From Lysinibacillus pakistanensis (GTDB lineage Bacteria > Bacillota > Bacilli > Bacillales_A > Planococcaceae), in NCBI RefSeq assembly GCF_030123245.1, contig NZ_CP126101.1, positions 1,548,501 to 1,612,500 of the forward strand: a stretch of DNA of 64,000 nt, given 5' to 3'. Below the pieces are notes generated by a model. It was not told where the DNA came from. It saw only the letters and a list, made by a program, of their open reading frames with translations, and searched no databases. The position numbers and the translations under genes were made by a program. Of the stretch, positions 51,781 through 61,079 are shown in pieces (position 1 is the stretch's first letter; each line of letters opens with the position of its first letter).

Positions 51781-53580
51781 ATGCAAATTAAAGCTGAACA
51801 AATACAAAAAATTATTGGTGGGAACGTATTATTTGAAGAACTTCAATTAGAAGTGAACACTGGAGAGCATGTTGCTATTGTTGGCGTGAACGGAAGCGGG
51901 AAAACGACTTTATTACAGCTATTATCTGGTTTAGATACACAAGATAAGGGACGGATTATAAAAAGTAAGGAAGCGACCATTGGCTATCTTCATCAAATTC
52001 CGCAATATCCTATGCTATCTGTAAAGCAAGTGCTAGAGGAGGCATTTACTGAAATTTATGCATTGAAGGCAAAGATGACAAAGCTAGAGCAGGAAATGCA
52101 GGAAGCTGTATCTGATAAGGTTCTTGAGCAATATGGTCATGTGCAGGAACTATTTATGCTGCAGGGAGGCTACGAGATTGATGCGCAATTGGCGATGATT
52201 GCTAATGGCCTTGGAATTACACCATTACTTGAGCAACCTTTTACTAGCCTAAGCGGTGGAGAGAAAACAAAGGTGATGCTAGGGCAAATCCTTTTAAGTA
52301 ATCCTTCTATTTTGCTATTAGATGAACCAACCAACCATTTAGATATGCAGGCAATTGAATGGCTGGAAAATTATGTGCGAAACTTCGCAGGGATAGTGAT
52401 TGTTGTGTCCCATGATCGCCATTTTATGAATCAAATGGCTCAAAAGATTATAGAAATTGAAGATGGTGAAGCATTTACTTATATTGGCAATTACGATGCA
52501 TTTGTTAAACAAAAAGAAGCGAAGGTTGAACAGCAATTTGCTGAATTTGAGGAACAGCAAAAGAAAATAAAAAAAATGCAGGAAACCATCAAGCGTTTAA
52601 AGCAATGGGCAAATGAAGCGAATCCACCGAACGCCTCCATGCATCGACGTGCTAAAAGTATGGAAAAAGCATTAGCTCGAATCGATCGGGTCAAGAAGCC
52701 GTCAACGAAGAAGAAAATGAATTTAGCCCTGACAATGGCTGAGCGTAGTGGTAAAGAGGTTGTGCAAATGAAGGCAATTAGCCATGCATTTGATAAGCCG
52801 CTATTAAAGGAATGCGATTTGTCTGTCTACTTCGGAGAACGACTGGCGATTGTAGGTGGTAATGGCAGTGGTAAGTCAACATTATTAAAAATGATACTTG
52901 GTGAGGTCATACCAAACGAAGGCATTTGTCGTGTTGGTAGCAGTGTAAAAATTGGCTACCTTTCGCAGCAGTTTGAGCATGAGCATCCATCGATTCGTTT
53001 AATTGATGCCTTTCGAGAAAGTGTCTCAGTATCAGAGGCGGAGGCACGTCATTTACTGGCTCAATTTTTATTTTATGGCTATGACGTTTTTAAGAAGGTG
53101 AAGGATCTAAGTGGTGGCGAAAAGATGCGCTTACGTCTAGCTCAGTTAATGCATGAGGATATTAACTTATTGATACTGGATGAGCCGACCAACCATTTAG
53201 ATATTGAGGCGAGAGAGGTATTGGAGGATACATTGGAATCCTTTGAGGGAACTATTATTGGCGTGTCTCATGACCGCTATTTCCTTCAAAAGATTTTTAC
53301 AAAAGTCGCATGGATCAGACATGAAACCATTCAAGTGTTTGAGGGTGACTATGAGTGGGCAAGGAAAAAACATGCTGAACTAGTAGAAGTGCCTGTTATC
53401 AAAGAAATAACAGAAAAGACCATGAGTGCTAAGAAAGAGCTGCCTATTGAGCAACAAATTGAAAAGCTTGAACTAAAATTAAAGGAACCAACACTTGCTA
53501 AGGAGCAACGTCAAAAGCTTGAACAGCAGTTAGAGGTTTTATTTGAAAGATGGATTGAGGAAGGAGCAGAGCATGCATAG
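51781..53580 (+). CDS. ABC-F ATPase, probable ribosome-protection protein
   Basis: ATG 51781 follows GGAGG; 599 residues. It has two ABC domains without membrane segments: Walker A GVNGSGKTT (~36) and GGNGSGKST (~360), signatures LSGGEKTKVML and LSGGEKMRLRL, Walker B LLLDEPTNHLD and LILDEPTNHLD. A charged interdomain linker (~215-310, KQKEAKVEQQFAEFEEQQKK) reaches the ribosome, and a C-terminal coiled coil follows. With its leader peptide and attenuator it is most likely an antibiotic-resistance type (ARE) ABC-F acting on drugs at the peptidyl transferase centre; a housekeeping ABC-F is the alternative. Its end overlaps a GNAT gene. Confidence 0.88.
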   Translation: MQIKAEQIQKIIGGNVLFEELQLEVNTGEHVAIVGVNGSGKTTLLQLLSGLDTQDKGRIIKSKEATIGYLHQIPQYPMLSVKQVLEEAFTEIYALKAKMTKLEQEMQEAVSDKVLEQYGHVQELFMLQGGYEIDAQLAMIANGLGITPLLEQPFTSLSGGEKTKVMLGQILLSNPSILLLDEPTNHLDMQAIEWLENYVRNFAGIVIVVSHDRHFMNQMAQKIIEIEDGEAFTYIGNYDAFVKQKEAKVEQQFAEFEEQQKKIKKMQETIKRLKQWANEANPPNASMHRRAKSMEKALARIDRVKKPSTKKKMNLALTMAERSGKEVVQMKAISHAFDKPLLKECDLSVYFGERLAIVGGNGSGKSTLLKMILGEVIPNEGICRVGSSVKIGYLSQQFEHEHPSIRLIDAFRESVSVSEAEARHLLAQFLFYGYDVFKKVKDLSGGEKMRLRLAQLMHEDINLLILDEPTNHLDIEAREVLEDTLESFEGTIIGVSHDRYFLQKIFTKVAWIRHETIQVFEGDYEWARKKHAELVEVPVIKEITEKTMSAKKELPIEQQIEKLELKLKEPTLAKEQRQKLEQQLEVLFERWIEEGAEHA

Positions 53581-54364
53581 TTTAGAACATATTATAGAGC
53601 TAGATCTTCATTATCTTAAAGGTTTTAGCAAGATGGAGACATGTGAGGATGGCGTATTATTTTACAATGAGGATAACCCAACATATTACGATGCAAATCA
53701 TGCACATATTTGGCATAAAATAAATAATCCGAATGTGCTATTGAGCAAAATAAAGAAATTCTATCAATCGAAATCACTTATCCCAAGATTATATCTATAC
53801 AACCTAGAGGAAAATCAGCCTTGTATAAACGCTTTAGAAATGCATGGCTTTCAATATGAAAGCTTTACAGATGATATACAATGTTGGAATGGTGAGCCCT
53901 TATTACTACCACATAATCCAGCTATAGGCATCGAACGTGTAACAGATACAAATATTGAGGAAGCAATGGCAGTTGAAATGAGTATTTCAACATTTGGGGA
54001 ACCTTCATTAATAAAGACGGCTTTTCTGCAAACATACCGCTCCCCATACTTTACGTATTATGTATTAAAACTAGACGGAAAGGCATGCTGTACTGCTAAG
54101 CTTTTTGTCTCAGGAAACCAAGGGAGGATTGAAAGTGTAGCAACACTCGAAAGCTATCGAGGGCAAGGGCTAATTGGTTATATCCTTCAGCATATTCAAC
54201 AGCAGTCAATCCAGCTAGGTTTAGAAAATCTTTGGATTATGCCAATAAATGCGCAGGTGGCAAAGGTCTATGACAAGGCAAACTTTAAATCAGTAGGCAA
54301 AATAACATCCATTCATGCATTTACAGAAGGAAAAAGCATTCATCAAATACGACAAAATTCTTAA
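53573..54364 (+). CDS. GNAT-family acetyltransferase
   Basis: ATG 53573 lies inside the last codons of the ABC-F gene (8-nt overlap), with GGAAGGAG upstream; 263 residues. The second half is a GNAT fold with ETLESYRGQGLIGYILQHI-like acetyl-CoA loop (TLESYRGQGLIGY, ~193-205) and IMPINAQVAKVYDKANFKSVGK. The first 120 residues form a diverged GNAT-like half. Its coupling to the ABC-F gene suggests the same inducible unit, and possibly drug or ribosome modification, but substrate is unknown. Confidence 0.82.
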   Translation: MHSLEHIIELDLHYLKGFSKMETCEDGVLFYNEDNPTYYDANHAHIWHKINNPNVLLSKIKKFYQSKSLIPRLYLYNLEENQPCINALEMHGFQYESFTDDIQCWNGEPLLLPHNPAIGIERVTDTNIEEAMAVEMSISTFGEPSLIKTAFLQTYRSPYFTYYVLKLDGKACCTAKLFVSGNQGRIESVATLESYRGQGLIGYILQHIQQQSIQLGLENLWIMPINAQVAKVYDKANFKSVGKITSIHAFTEGKSIHQIRQNS

Positions 54365-54377
54365 TTTGAGAGTATTA

Positions 54378-54412
54378 AAATTCGCCATATTCCCAAAGAA
54401 TATGGCGAATTT
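54378..54412. terminator. Bidirectional terminator
   Basis: AAATTCGCCATATTC and GAATATGGCGAATTT form a perfect 15-bp stem between convergent genes. Confidence 0.9.
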
Positions 54413-54428
54413 ATTTTATAAAGGTTCG

Positions 54429-55991
54429 TTAAAATGTTACCCGCCAATTATGATTACATGTGGCTTGAATGATAGGATGCCTTAGAAGATAATCAGCAAT
54501 CAGCTCTGTCATATCTATTTGTATCTCCTTCACAACAGGTCGATTTCTAAAAAATTCAAAATTACCTGCTCCTGTTGCACGATAGCTGCTCATCACCACT
54601 TCAAATTTTTCCTCCATTTTTATAGGCTCACCTTGAATGGTTAGCATAGTGACGCGCTCTCCAATAGGCTTTGAAATATCTAGGATATACTCAATACCCT
54701 CCCACATATCATAATTATAAGGTTGTGCCTTTGGATATAGAAATGATTTAGCGACTTTTAGCTCGTCTGCCTCAACTGTAAAATAGGTCCCTGATTGTTC
54801 AAGGGCCAGGAGGATGTCCAGCCCAGATAGGCGCAGCACCTTTAAGGTATTTGCGTAAATATAATTCGTGACTATATCTCGCATTGTTACCGCTTGCTTT
54901 AAACCACCATGCTCATCGTGAAAGAGTGCTGTAGAAGAAATTGCAGCTCCTGATGCTTCCATTTGAATACGGTTTATAAATTCTATATAGGGATGCTCTT
55001 GAATACGGGCAAGAAACGCATCCTCTACTAGCATATTTCCTTGGATAGTTCCAATTGTCTCATCCAGCCATGCATCAGTTTTTTGAAAAGTAGGGGAGAT
55101 CATCTCATAAACAGTTGCTTCACATACTGTATCTTCCTTCACATACAGTAGGGATGGTGTATGAGCTATAGAATGAATCCTCTGCTCGTTATCCAGTGTA
55201 ATAGCTAATTCAATAGTAGCTAAGCAATTGCCCTTAGTGCCAGGCTGAACAACTGATTTTCCGTTGATGTTTGAACATATTTCACGATGCTGGTGTCCAG
55301 AAATGATGATATCTACTTCTTCAATTTCTGTGCACATACGGTACCCTTGATTTTCTCCATTTTCATCTTCCAATAATTCTCCTGTCTCTAGGTCTCGCTC
55401 AAATCCGCCATGATAGCAAAGGATGAGAACATCTATTTGTTCATTCGCACGCATCCATTTTGCCCAATAGCTTGCACTTGAAAAGGCGTCTTCAAAATGA
55501 AGTCCAGAAATATGCTGTGGCTCCTCCCAGTGTGTCACAAAATGGGTTGTCACTCCTAACACTCCTATACGAATACCTTCTATTTCCTTAATGATATAAG
55601 GCTTTGTCAAAGGCCTGCCGTCTTCCGTTAAAATATTTGCACCTAGCCATGGAAAATCCGATTGGTTGATGATGGATTGTAACGTAGGTAGTCCGTAATT
55701 AAATTCATGATTACCAAATACCATGGCATCGTATTGAAGAACATTAGCCACCTGAATAAATGGGTTTGGTATGTCCGCTTGAAATCTTTGATGATAAAAG
55801 GTCATGGGACTTCCCTGTATAAAATCACCATTATCAAGTAAAAGAGTCGGTCCTGCAAGTCGTTTCTCTTGAATAATGGATGCTAGCTTGGCTAATCCTA
55901 GTGCCTCATTCTGCTCATTGCGAAAGGTAGTAGGCATGATATAACCATGAATATCACTAGTAGCCAATATTTGTATAGTTTTGACAGTCAT
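54429..55991 (-). CDS. 5'-nucleotidase / 2',3'-cyclic phosphodiesterase family metallophosphatase
   Basis: The 520-residue enzyme has the calcineurin-like metal motifs ATSDIHG (~10), LLDNGDFIQGSP (~50), GNHEFNYG (~93), CYHGGFE (~193) and SGHQHRE (~232), then a 5'-nucleotidase C-terminal domain (~335-500) with SYRATGAGNFEFF for nucleotide stacking. Unlike most members it lacks a signal peptide. It is divergent from the phnDCEE genes, which suggests use of imported phosphate esters or phosphonates as phosphorus source. GGAGGG precedes the ATG. Confidence 0.88.
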   Translation of the reverse strand: MTVKTIQILATSDIHGYIMPTTFRNEQNEALGLAKLASIIQEKRLAGPTLLLDNGDFIQGSPMTFYHQRFQADIPNPFIQVANVLQYDAMVFGNHEFNYGLPTLQSIINQSDFPWLGANILTEDGRPLTKPYIIKEIEGIRIGVLGVTTHFVTHWEEPQHISGLHFEDAFSSASYWAKWMRANEQIDVLILCYHGGFERDLETGELLEDENGENQGYRMCTEIEEVDIIISGHQHREICSNINGKSVVQPGTKGNCLATIELAITLDNEQRIHSIAHTPSLLYVKEDTVCEATVYEMISPTFQKTDAWLDETIGTIQGNMLVEDAFLARIQEHPYIEFINRIQMEASGAAISSTALFHDEHGGLKQAVTMRDIVTNYIYANTLKVLRLSGLDILLALEQSGTYFTVEADELKVAKSFLYPKAQPYNYDMWEGIEYILDISKPIGERVTMLTIQGEPIKMEEKFEVVMSSYRATGAGNFEFFRNRPVVKEIQIDMTELIADYLLRHPIIQATCNHNWRVTF

Positions 55992-56173
55992 AGAGAGCCC
56001 TCCATTAGTTAGTATAAGTACAGTATATAAGGTTTTTATTATTCATTTCATGTCTTTACGATATCAAAATATTGATTTACGAAATAGAAACATATATTTA
56101 CGTCCTATTCATACTAGGGAAATATTTACTGTTTATACTGAGGAAGCATTTCAAACATGAGGAGGACAAGAAT

Positions 56174-57246
56174 TTGAAGAAATTACTATTTTTCGGAATA
56201 ACATTCATGCTTGCCATATTGCTGATGGCATGTGGAAATGAGATCTCTAAAACATCTGATGACAAAGAAACCGTAGATGTTTCTTCAGATGCAGGTGGGA
56301 ATGAGTCCATAAAAAAATTAACAATTGGCTTTGTACCTTCACGAGATCCTGATGAAATTATTACAGCTACGGAACCTTTAAAGGGCTTACTAAAGGACGA
56401 GCTAGCAGGATTAGGCTTTGATGTAGGTGAAATAGATATTAGTGTAGGAACAAATTTTGAAGCGGTTGGTGAAGCATTGTCCGCAGGGACTACGGATATT
56501 GGTTTAATTCCAGGAGGGACATATGTACTTTATGATGATGGCGCTGAAGTAATTTTAACAGCGACACGTGCAGGCTTAAGCAATGATGCAGATAATCCTA
56601 TTGATTGGAATAAAAATGAGCCTACTGCACCAACAACAGCACAAACGACATCTTATCGAGCAATTTTAGTTGCAGGTCCATCTGAGAAAGGAAAGGCTTT
56701 AGCAGCGAAAGTAAATAATGGTGAGGAATTAACATTTGAGGACTTAAATAATGTTACCTAGAATGTGATGTCAAGCTCATCCCCGGCAGGCTATATTTAT
56801 CCAACATTATGGCTACATGAGAAATTTAATAAAACAATTCCTGATTTAGCACAGGTTGTACAGGCTGATTCCTATGGTAATGCTTTTGCACGGTTAGCTG
56901 CTGGCAAACAGATGTCCTTGTAACGTACGCTGATGCACGTCGCGATTATGAAGAAAGCTGGCAAGGAGAATTTAATCGCGACGCTTCTATTTGGGAGGAA
57001 ACCGATTTAATTGGTGTTATGCCTGCAATCTATAATGACACAATTAGTGTGAGTAAAAACTCAAAAGTCATGAGCGATGAATTAAAGAAGGCTATTCAGC
57101 AAGCATTTATTAATATTGGGTATTCAGAGAAAGGGAAGGAAGTAATCGCTATTTACAGCCATGAGGGCTATCAGGCAGCAAAAGACAGTGACTATGACAA
57201 TGAACGTAAGGCACAGGAGCTAGTTCAAAATCTTGGTTCCAAGTAA
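56174..57246 (+). pseudogene. phnD: Phosphonate-binding lipoprotein gene phnD, broken twice
   Basis: TTG 56174 follows GAGGAGG and begins a lipoprotein (lipobox LLMACG). It matches PhnD: KLTIGFVPSRDPDEI, DISVGTNFEAVGEALSAGTTDIGLIPGGTY. At 56759-56761 a TAG replaces what is usually Trp (before NVMS.SSPAGYIYP), and near 56911-56917 one A is missing (GGCAAACAG for GGCAAAACAG), shifting the frame; the remainder (DVLVTYADARRDYEESW... to 57246) is intact. Two lesions in an otherwise well conserved gene mean recent inactivation. The ATPase and both permeases downstream are intact. Confidence 0.85.
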
Positions 57247-57286
57247 ATAGCATGAAAAAGGACTAACCATCAAAAAAAATATACGA

Positions 57287-57340
57287 AATCTGCGAGGCTT
57301 GTAGCTTATCCGTAGAAAGCCTCGCAGATTCTTAATTTTT
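57287..57340 (+). terminator. Strong hairpin between phnD and phnC
   Basis: AATCTGCGAGGCTT and AAGCCTCGCAGATT are perfect 14-bp arms (57287-57300, 57317-57330), followed by CTTAATTTTT. Partial termination here would give excess binding protein over the other subunits. Confidence 0.65.
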
Positions 57341-57379
57341 AATTCTGATGCAGTTCTTTATCAGGAATGGAGCGTTACT

Positions 57380-58183
57380 ATGATTGAGTTTAAAGAGGTA
57401 GAAAAAAGATACCCTAATGGCTTTCTTGCATTGAATCACATTAACCTTAACATTGAGCAGGGGGAGTTCGTTGCGATTATCGGTTTATCCGGTGCAGGAA
57501 AATCAACCCTATTGCGCTGTATTAATAAAATGCATGATATTTCAGGGGGAACTTTGCGGGTAAATACTATAAATGTGGGTCAGTTAAAGGGTAGGGAGGT
57601 ACGAAATCTTCGTCGAAATATTGGTATGATATTTCAATCCTTTAATTTGGTAACACGTGTATCCGTTTTGAAAAATGTCCTAGTTTCCATTGTTCCTAAT
57701 ATGCCCTTTTGGCGAAAAATCTTTGGTGTTTTTACAAGAAAAGAGAAGCTTCAGGCATTAATGGCACTGGATCAGGTAGGCATTTTAGAGAAGGCCTATG
57801 TACGAGTCGATCAGTTATCAGGTGGTCAGCAACAGCGTGTAGCCTTGGCACGTACACTTGCTCAAAACCCCCAAATTATACTAGCAGACGAGCCAGTCGC
57901 ATCATTGGACCCTGTAACAGCTAAGCAAGTGATGGAAGATTTTAAACGCATTAATCAAGAATTAAACATGACAATTTTAATGAATATACATCACGTTGAT
58001 TTGGCATTAGCTTATGCAACACGTGTTATTGGTGTAAGGAATGGGGAAATCGTTTTTGATGGAAAGGTGAATGAAATCAACGAGGAAACGCTTGCGTTTA
58101 TTTATAATGATACAAAAGAGGGGAGAGGTGTCAACCATCATGCAATGCAAGCTACTATTGCCGAAAAAAATAGTATTGCCTAA
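57380..58183 (+). CDS. phnC: Phosphonate ABC importer ATP-binding protein
   Basis: The 267-residue ATPase has Walker A GLSGAGKST, signature LSGGQQQRVALARTL, Walker B IILADEPVASLDP and a switch in MNIHHVDLA. The insert RVSVLKNVLVSIVPNMPFWRKIFGVFTRKEK (in parts) after the Q-loop is characteristic of PhnC. It powers import of phosphonates, phosphite or phosphate esters with PhnE. Its end overlaps the first phnE. Confidence 0.9.
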   Translation: MIEFKEVEKRYPNGFLALNHINLNIEQGEFVAIIGLSGAGKSTLLRCINKMHDISGGTLRVNTINVGQLKGREVRNLRRNIGMIFQSFNLVTRVSVLKNVLVSIVPNMPFWRKIFGVFTRKEKLQALMALDQVGILEKAYVRVDQLSGGQQQRVALARTLAQNPQIILADEPVASLDPVTAKQVMEDFKRINQELNMTILMNIHHVDLALAYATRVIGVRNGEIVFDGKVNEINEETLAFIYNDTKEGRGVNHHAMQATIAEKNSIA

Positions 58184-58955
58184 TGGGAAGGAAGTGCTGG
58201 AAAAACGCTCCGTCATGCCTCTACTATGGCTTATCCTCTTTGTTTTAACATTACTTTCTATTCGTATCACAGGCTTTAGTCTAGAAGTCTTGAGGGATCG
58301 AATTGATCAGTTTTTCGTAATTATCCAGCAGATGGTACCACCTAATTGGGGCTATGTAGCGAAGCTATGGCAGCCATTATTCGATACCATTAAGATGTCA
58401 TTGCTTGGCTCTGTAGTAGGTGCTTTATGTGCCTTGCCTATCGCCATGTTTGCTGCAGCCAATATTACCAAAAATAAATGGATTGCGATGTTGAGTAAAT
58501 TTATGCTGAGCTTACTTCGAACATTACCAACACTAATCATTGCGCTAATTGCAACATTTATATTTGGGCTTGGAACAATGGCAGGAACCATTGCCATCTT
58601 TTTATTCACCATTGCTTATGTGGGAAAGCTTTTATATGAACAAATTGAAAATGTCGATATGGGGGGATTTGAGGCTATGCAGGCAATGGGATTGCCAACC
58701 ATTCAGGCATTTCGCTATGCCATTTTGCCGCAGATTCTCCCAAATTACATATCGACATCATTATTTTGCTTTGAAGGAAATGTTCGTTATGCATCCATTC
58801 TAGGGTATGTCGGTGCTGGTGGAATTGGTTTGCTTCTTAATGAAAGCATCGGGTGGAGAAGCTATGCTAATGTAGGTATGATTTTACTAATGCTTGCTTG
58901 TACTGTTTTTATCATTGAATCAACTAGTGAATATTTTCGTAAGAGATTAATGTAG
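58140..58955 (+). CDS. phnE: Phosphonate ABC importer permease (first)
   Basis: The start is ambiguous (GTG 58128 or ATG 58140, both behind GGGGAGAGG); ATG is taken, giving 271 residues. It has six membrane segments and an EAA loop EAMQAMGLPTIQAFRYAILPQ (in parts, near 195), typical of PhnE. It overlaps phnC by 44 bp. It pairs with the second PhnE to form a heterodimeric channel. Confidence 0.88.
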   Translation: MQCKLLLPKKIVLPNGKEVLEKRSVMPLLWLILFVLTLLSIRITGFSLEVLRDRIDQFFVIIQQMVPPNWGYVAKLWQPLFDTIKMSLLGSVVGALCALPIAMFAAANITKNKWIAMLSKFMLSLLRTLPTLIIALIATFIFGLGTMAGTIAIFLFTIAYVGKLLYEQIENVDMGGFEAMQAMGLPTIQAFRYAILPQILPNYISTSLFCFEGNVRYASILGYVGAGGIGLLLNESIGWRSYANVGMILLMLACTVFIIESTSEYFRKRLM

Positions 58956-58965
58956 GGGTGAAGCT

Positions 58966-59772
58966 ATGAATGCCATCGAAAAGCAATTACAATTACAACC
59001 GAATCGACGTATGTCATACTTTCTAACCCTTTTAATTTTAGGTCTGCTATTTATATGGTCCCTATGGACGTTACATGTTGACTCAATATCTAACAATGGG
59101 ACAAAAATAGCAAAAAATATAGTAGAAGGACTGCTGCAGCCAGATTGGACATTACTATTTAATGCTACTACAGGTGGGATTCCTTATTTATTAATTGAAA
59201 CAATGGCCATTGCCTTTCTTGGTACGATTGTAGGAGCATTTCTAGCTATTCCACTAGCCTTCTTATCAGCCTCCAATATTGTACCGAAACCTATCGCATT
59301 TGTGGTACGTTTGCTATTAATCGTTATACGTACCATTCCTGCGATTGTTTATGGTCTTATGTTTATTCGAGTTACAGGTCAAGGGCCATTTGCTGGTGTG
59401 CTTACGATGTCGTTAACATCCATAGGCATGCTGTCCAAGCTATATGTTGATGTGATAGAGGATTTGGATAAGAGTATATTAGAATCGATGGAGGCTCTCG
59501 GCTGTACGCTGATGGAGAAGATTCGTTATGGTATATGGCCACAATTGACGGCGTTATTTTTATCGATTGTCATCTATCGTTTCGATATGAATTTGCGAGA
59601 TGCAACCGTACTTGGTTTAGTAGGAGCCGGAGGAATAGGTGCACCCCTTATTTTTGCGATGAATGCATATAAATGGTCTGAGGTAGGTGCTATTTTAATA
59701 GGATTAATTTTCCTTATTTTAATTGTGGAATATGTGTCAAACCGTGTGAGAACAAAGCTTGTCAAAGGATAA
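58966..59772 (+). CDS. phnE: Phosphonate ABC importer permease (second)
   Basis: The 268-residue paralogue begins 10 bp after the first phnE. It has six membrane segments and an EAA loop ESMEALGCTLMEKIRYGIWP near residue 180. Two-permease phn systems (PhnCDEE) are frequent in Firmicutes and used for phosphonate, phosphite or methylphosphonate uptake. A terminator follows. Confidence 0.88.
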   Translation: MNAIEKQLQLQPNRRMSYFLTLLILGLLFIWSLWTLHVDSISNNGTKIAKNIVEGLLQPDWTLLFNATTGGIPYLLIETMAIAFLGTIVGAFLAIPLAFLSASNIVPKPIAFVVRLLLIVIRTIPAIVYGLMFIRVTGQGPFAGVLTMSLTSIGMLSKLYVDVIEDLDKSILESMEALGCTLMEKIRYGIWPQLTALFLSIVIYRFDMNLRDATVLGLVGAGGIGAPLIFAMNAYKWSEVGAILIGLIFLILIVEYVSNRVRTKLVKG

Positions 59773-59799
59773 ACCAAGCAAGCTCTTAATATTTAAAAT

Positions 59800-59829
59800 C
59801 CTGAATAGTATCAACTATTCGGGTTTTTT
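59800..59829 (+). terminator. Terminator of the phn operon
   Basis: CCTGAATAGT and ACTATTCGGG pair around ATCA, followed by six Ts. Confidence 0.88.
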
Positions 59830-59941
59830 AGCATTGTTCAAAAGAAGATTTTCAAATATTAAAAGTTTTTTACTTGAAAAATTGCCGTATTCGATTTATT
59901 GTCTTTAGAGATACTTGTTAATTGGACTTGGAGGATATGGA

Positions 59942-60676
59942 ATGCACGGAATTTATATACGCTATAATGTCTCAGAAGAAACCCCAGCAGCAAAATGGCC
60001 CAAAAAAATGGATGCATTTGCGTATGTTCAACGAGGAAAACCACAACAAGACAATGACAACTTGCTGTCGATGGAAGAGCTAAAGAGCCACGCCATCCGC
60101 TATATTAAAAGCTTAAAGGACAATGCAAGTGTACATTTAGTAGAGCAACGCAATGGCGAAATTGAGCACTTTGATCGACGCTATATGGAATCATTAAAGC
60201 TTAAGGAAAGCATCGATTCACAGCTAATCAATCTTGAAGAAATCCGTTTACTATTGCAATTGATGAATGTCCTTAATCTATCACATGGTTTCGGCGAAAA
60301 TGCAGGGAAGCTACTACGTCAAATTACCCCATATGCAAAAGAGGTAGAGCACCCAACATTCCAAACCACTCGTGTCGAGCGACATTTTTACTCAGAATTA
60401 ATTGAGCAAATTGAAGCGATCTATGCACGAATTATGCGTCAGCACAACCCATCCACGACTGAAATGCAGCAGTCTGAAAAGCTTTGGTCCGCTGTTTGTG
60501 AGCAAGCGATTGAAAAGGTGGAGGCACGAATTGAACGTCTTTCCTCTATCAAGCTTAAGCATGAAAAAAATTTGCTAGAGTTTAGTCAATTAAAGCAGCA
60601 AAACATCGAGGCAAAGGAACGCCTTGATCTGGCAGTCAATGAACTTGATGTTATTTTAAACGTACTAGAATCATAA
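59942..60676 (+). CDS. Hypothetical coiled-coil protein
   Basis: ATG 59942 follows TTGGAGG by eight bases; 244 residues. No signal or membrane segment. The N-terminal 70 residues (MHGIYIRYNVSEETPAAKWPKKMDAFAYV) contain many aromatics; the rest is charged and helical with two coiled-coil stretches (~85-105 and 190-240, SIKLKHEKNLLEFSQLKQQNIEAKERLDL in parts). I recognise no family. It is a single-gene unit ending in a terminator, next to the candidate toxin-antitoxin locus. Confidence 0.7.
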   Translation: MHGIYIRYNVSEETPAAKWPKKMDAFAYVQRGKPQQDNDNLLSMEELKSHAIRYIKSLKDNASVHLVEQRNGEIEHFDRRYMESLKLKESIDSQLINLEEIRLLLQLMNVLNLSHGFGENAGKLLRQITPYAKEVEHPTFQTTRVERHFYSELIEQIEAIYARIMRQHNPSTTEMQQSEKLWSAVCEQAIEKVEARIERLSSIKLKHEKNLLEFSQLKQQNIEAKERLDLAVNELDVILNVLES

Positions 60677-60729
60677 TGGCTTAAAGCGGTTTGAATGGGG
60701 TTTAGCGATGAGCTAGCCCCACTCTCTGT

Positions 60730-60774
60730 ACACAAAAAAAGCATCGCTCCATGAGAGTAGATGCTTTTTTGTGT
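60730..60774. terminator. Terminator of the hypothetical coiled-coil gene
   Basis: ACACAAAAAAAGCATC pairs with GATGCTTTTTTGTGT, with T-rich tails both ways. Confidence 0.85.
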
Positions 60775-60807
60775 GGTTGTATGACCAAGACTGTATTCAA
60801 GGAAACT

Positions 60808-60835
60808 TTGATAGGTAGTATGAACATGCTACAAT
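60808..60835 (+). promoter_or_regulatory. Promoter of the candidate toxin mRNA
   Basis: TTGATA (60808-60813) and TACAAT (60830-60835) are 16 bp apart, giving a start near 60842 and a leader of about 42 nt. Confidence 0.6.
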
Positions 60836-60856
60836 AAGTACGCAGCATCAAGCTGA

Positions 60857-60874
60857 CTCCTTTTTCGAAAGGAG
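60857..60874 (+). promoter_or_regulatory. Hairpin that hides the ribosome site of the 46-residue peptide
   Basis: CTCCTTT (60857-60863), loop TTCG, AAAGGAG (60868-60874): a perfect 7-bp stem with a very stable loop in which the 3' arm is the Shine-Dalgarno itself. This would keep translation low until the message is processed or refolds, as in known type I toxin mRNAs. Confidence 0.8.
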
Positions 60875-60883
60875 GTGCACTAC

Positions 60884-61024
60884 ATGCCTAAGTTATCACG
60901 ACAAGAAAAGAGTAAGGCTAAAAGGGAGAAACAGCGTAAAGATAGACTAGCCATCTTTCGATACGCAACAGATCTATTTCGCGTGTTAGATACCATTTAC
61001 CGTTTCTTTCGTATGATGCTGTAA
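60884..61024 (+). CDS. 46-residue basic/amphipathic peptide, candidate type I toxin
   Basis: ATG 60884 follows AAAGGAGG. The first 21 residues are strongly basic (10 Lys/Arg: MPKLSRQEKSKAKREKQRKD...) and the last 25 form an amphipathic aromatic helix (six Phe/Tyr, four Arg, ending RFFRMML). It has its own promoter, a hairpin over the ribosome site, and a terminator 3 bp after the stop. A convergent short RNA carries two exact 12-nt complements to 60876-60887 and 60896-60907, covering the start codon. I recognise no family; membrane binding is inference from the helix. A plain small cationic protein is the alternative. Confidence 0.75.
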   Translation: MPKLSRQEKSKAKREKQRKDRLAIFRYATDLFRVLDTIYRFFRMML

Positions 61025-61026
61025 AA

Positions 61027-61074
61027 AAAGGAAGCGTCATTCAGTATTTTTACTGGGTGACGTTTTCCTTTGGG
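61027..61074 (+). terminator. Terminator of the peptide mRNA
   Basis: AAAGGAAGCGTCA pairs with TGACGTTTTCCTTT (one mismatch), with an inner CAGTA/ACTG stem. Confidence 0.75.
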
Positions 61075-61079
61075 GAAAA

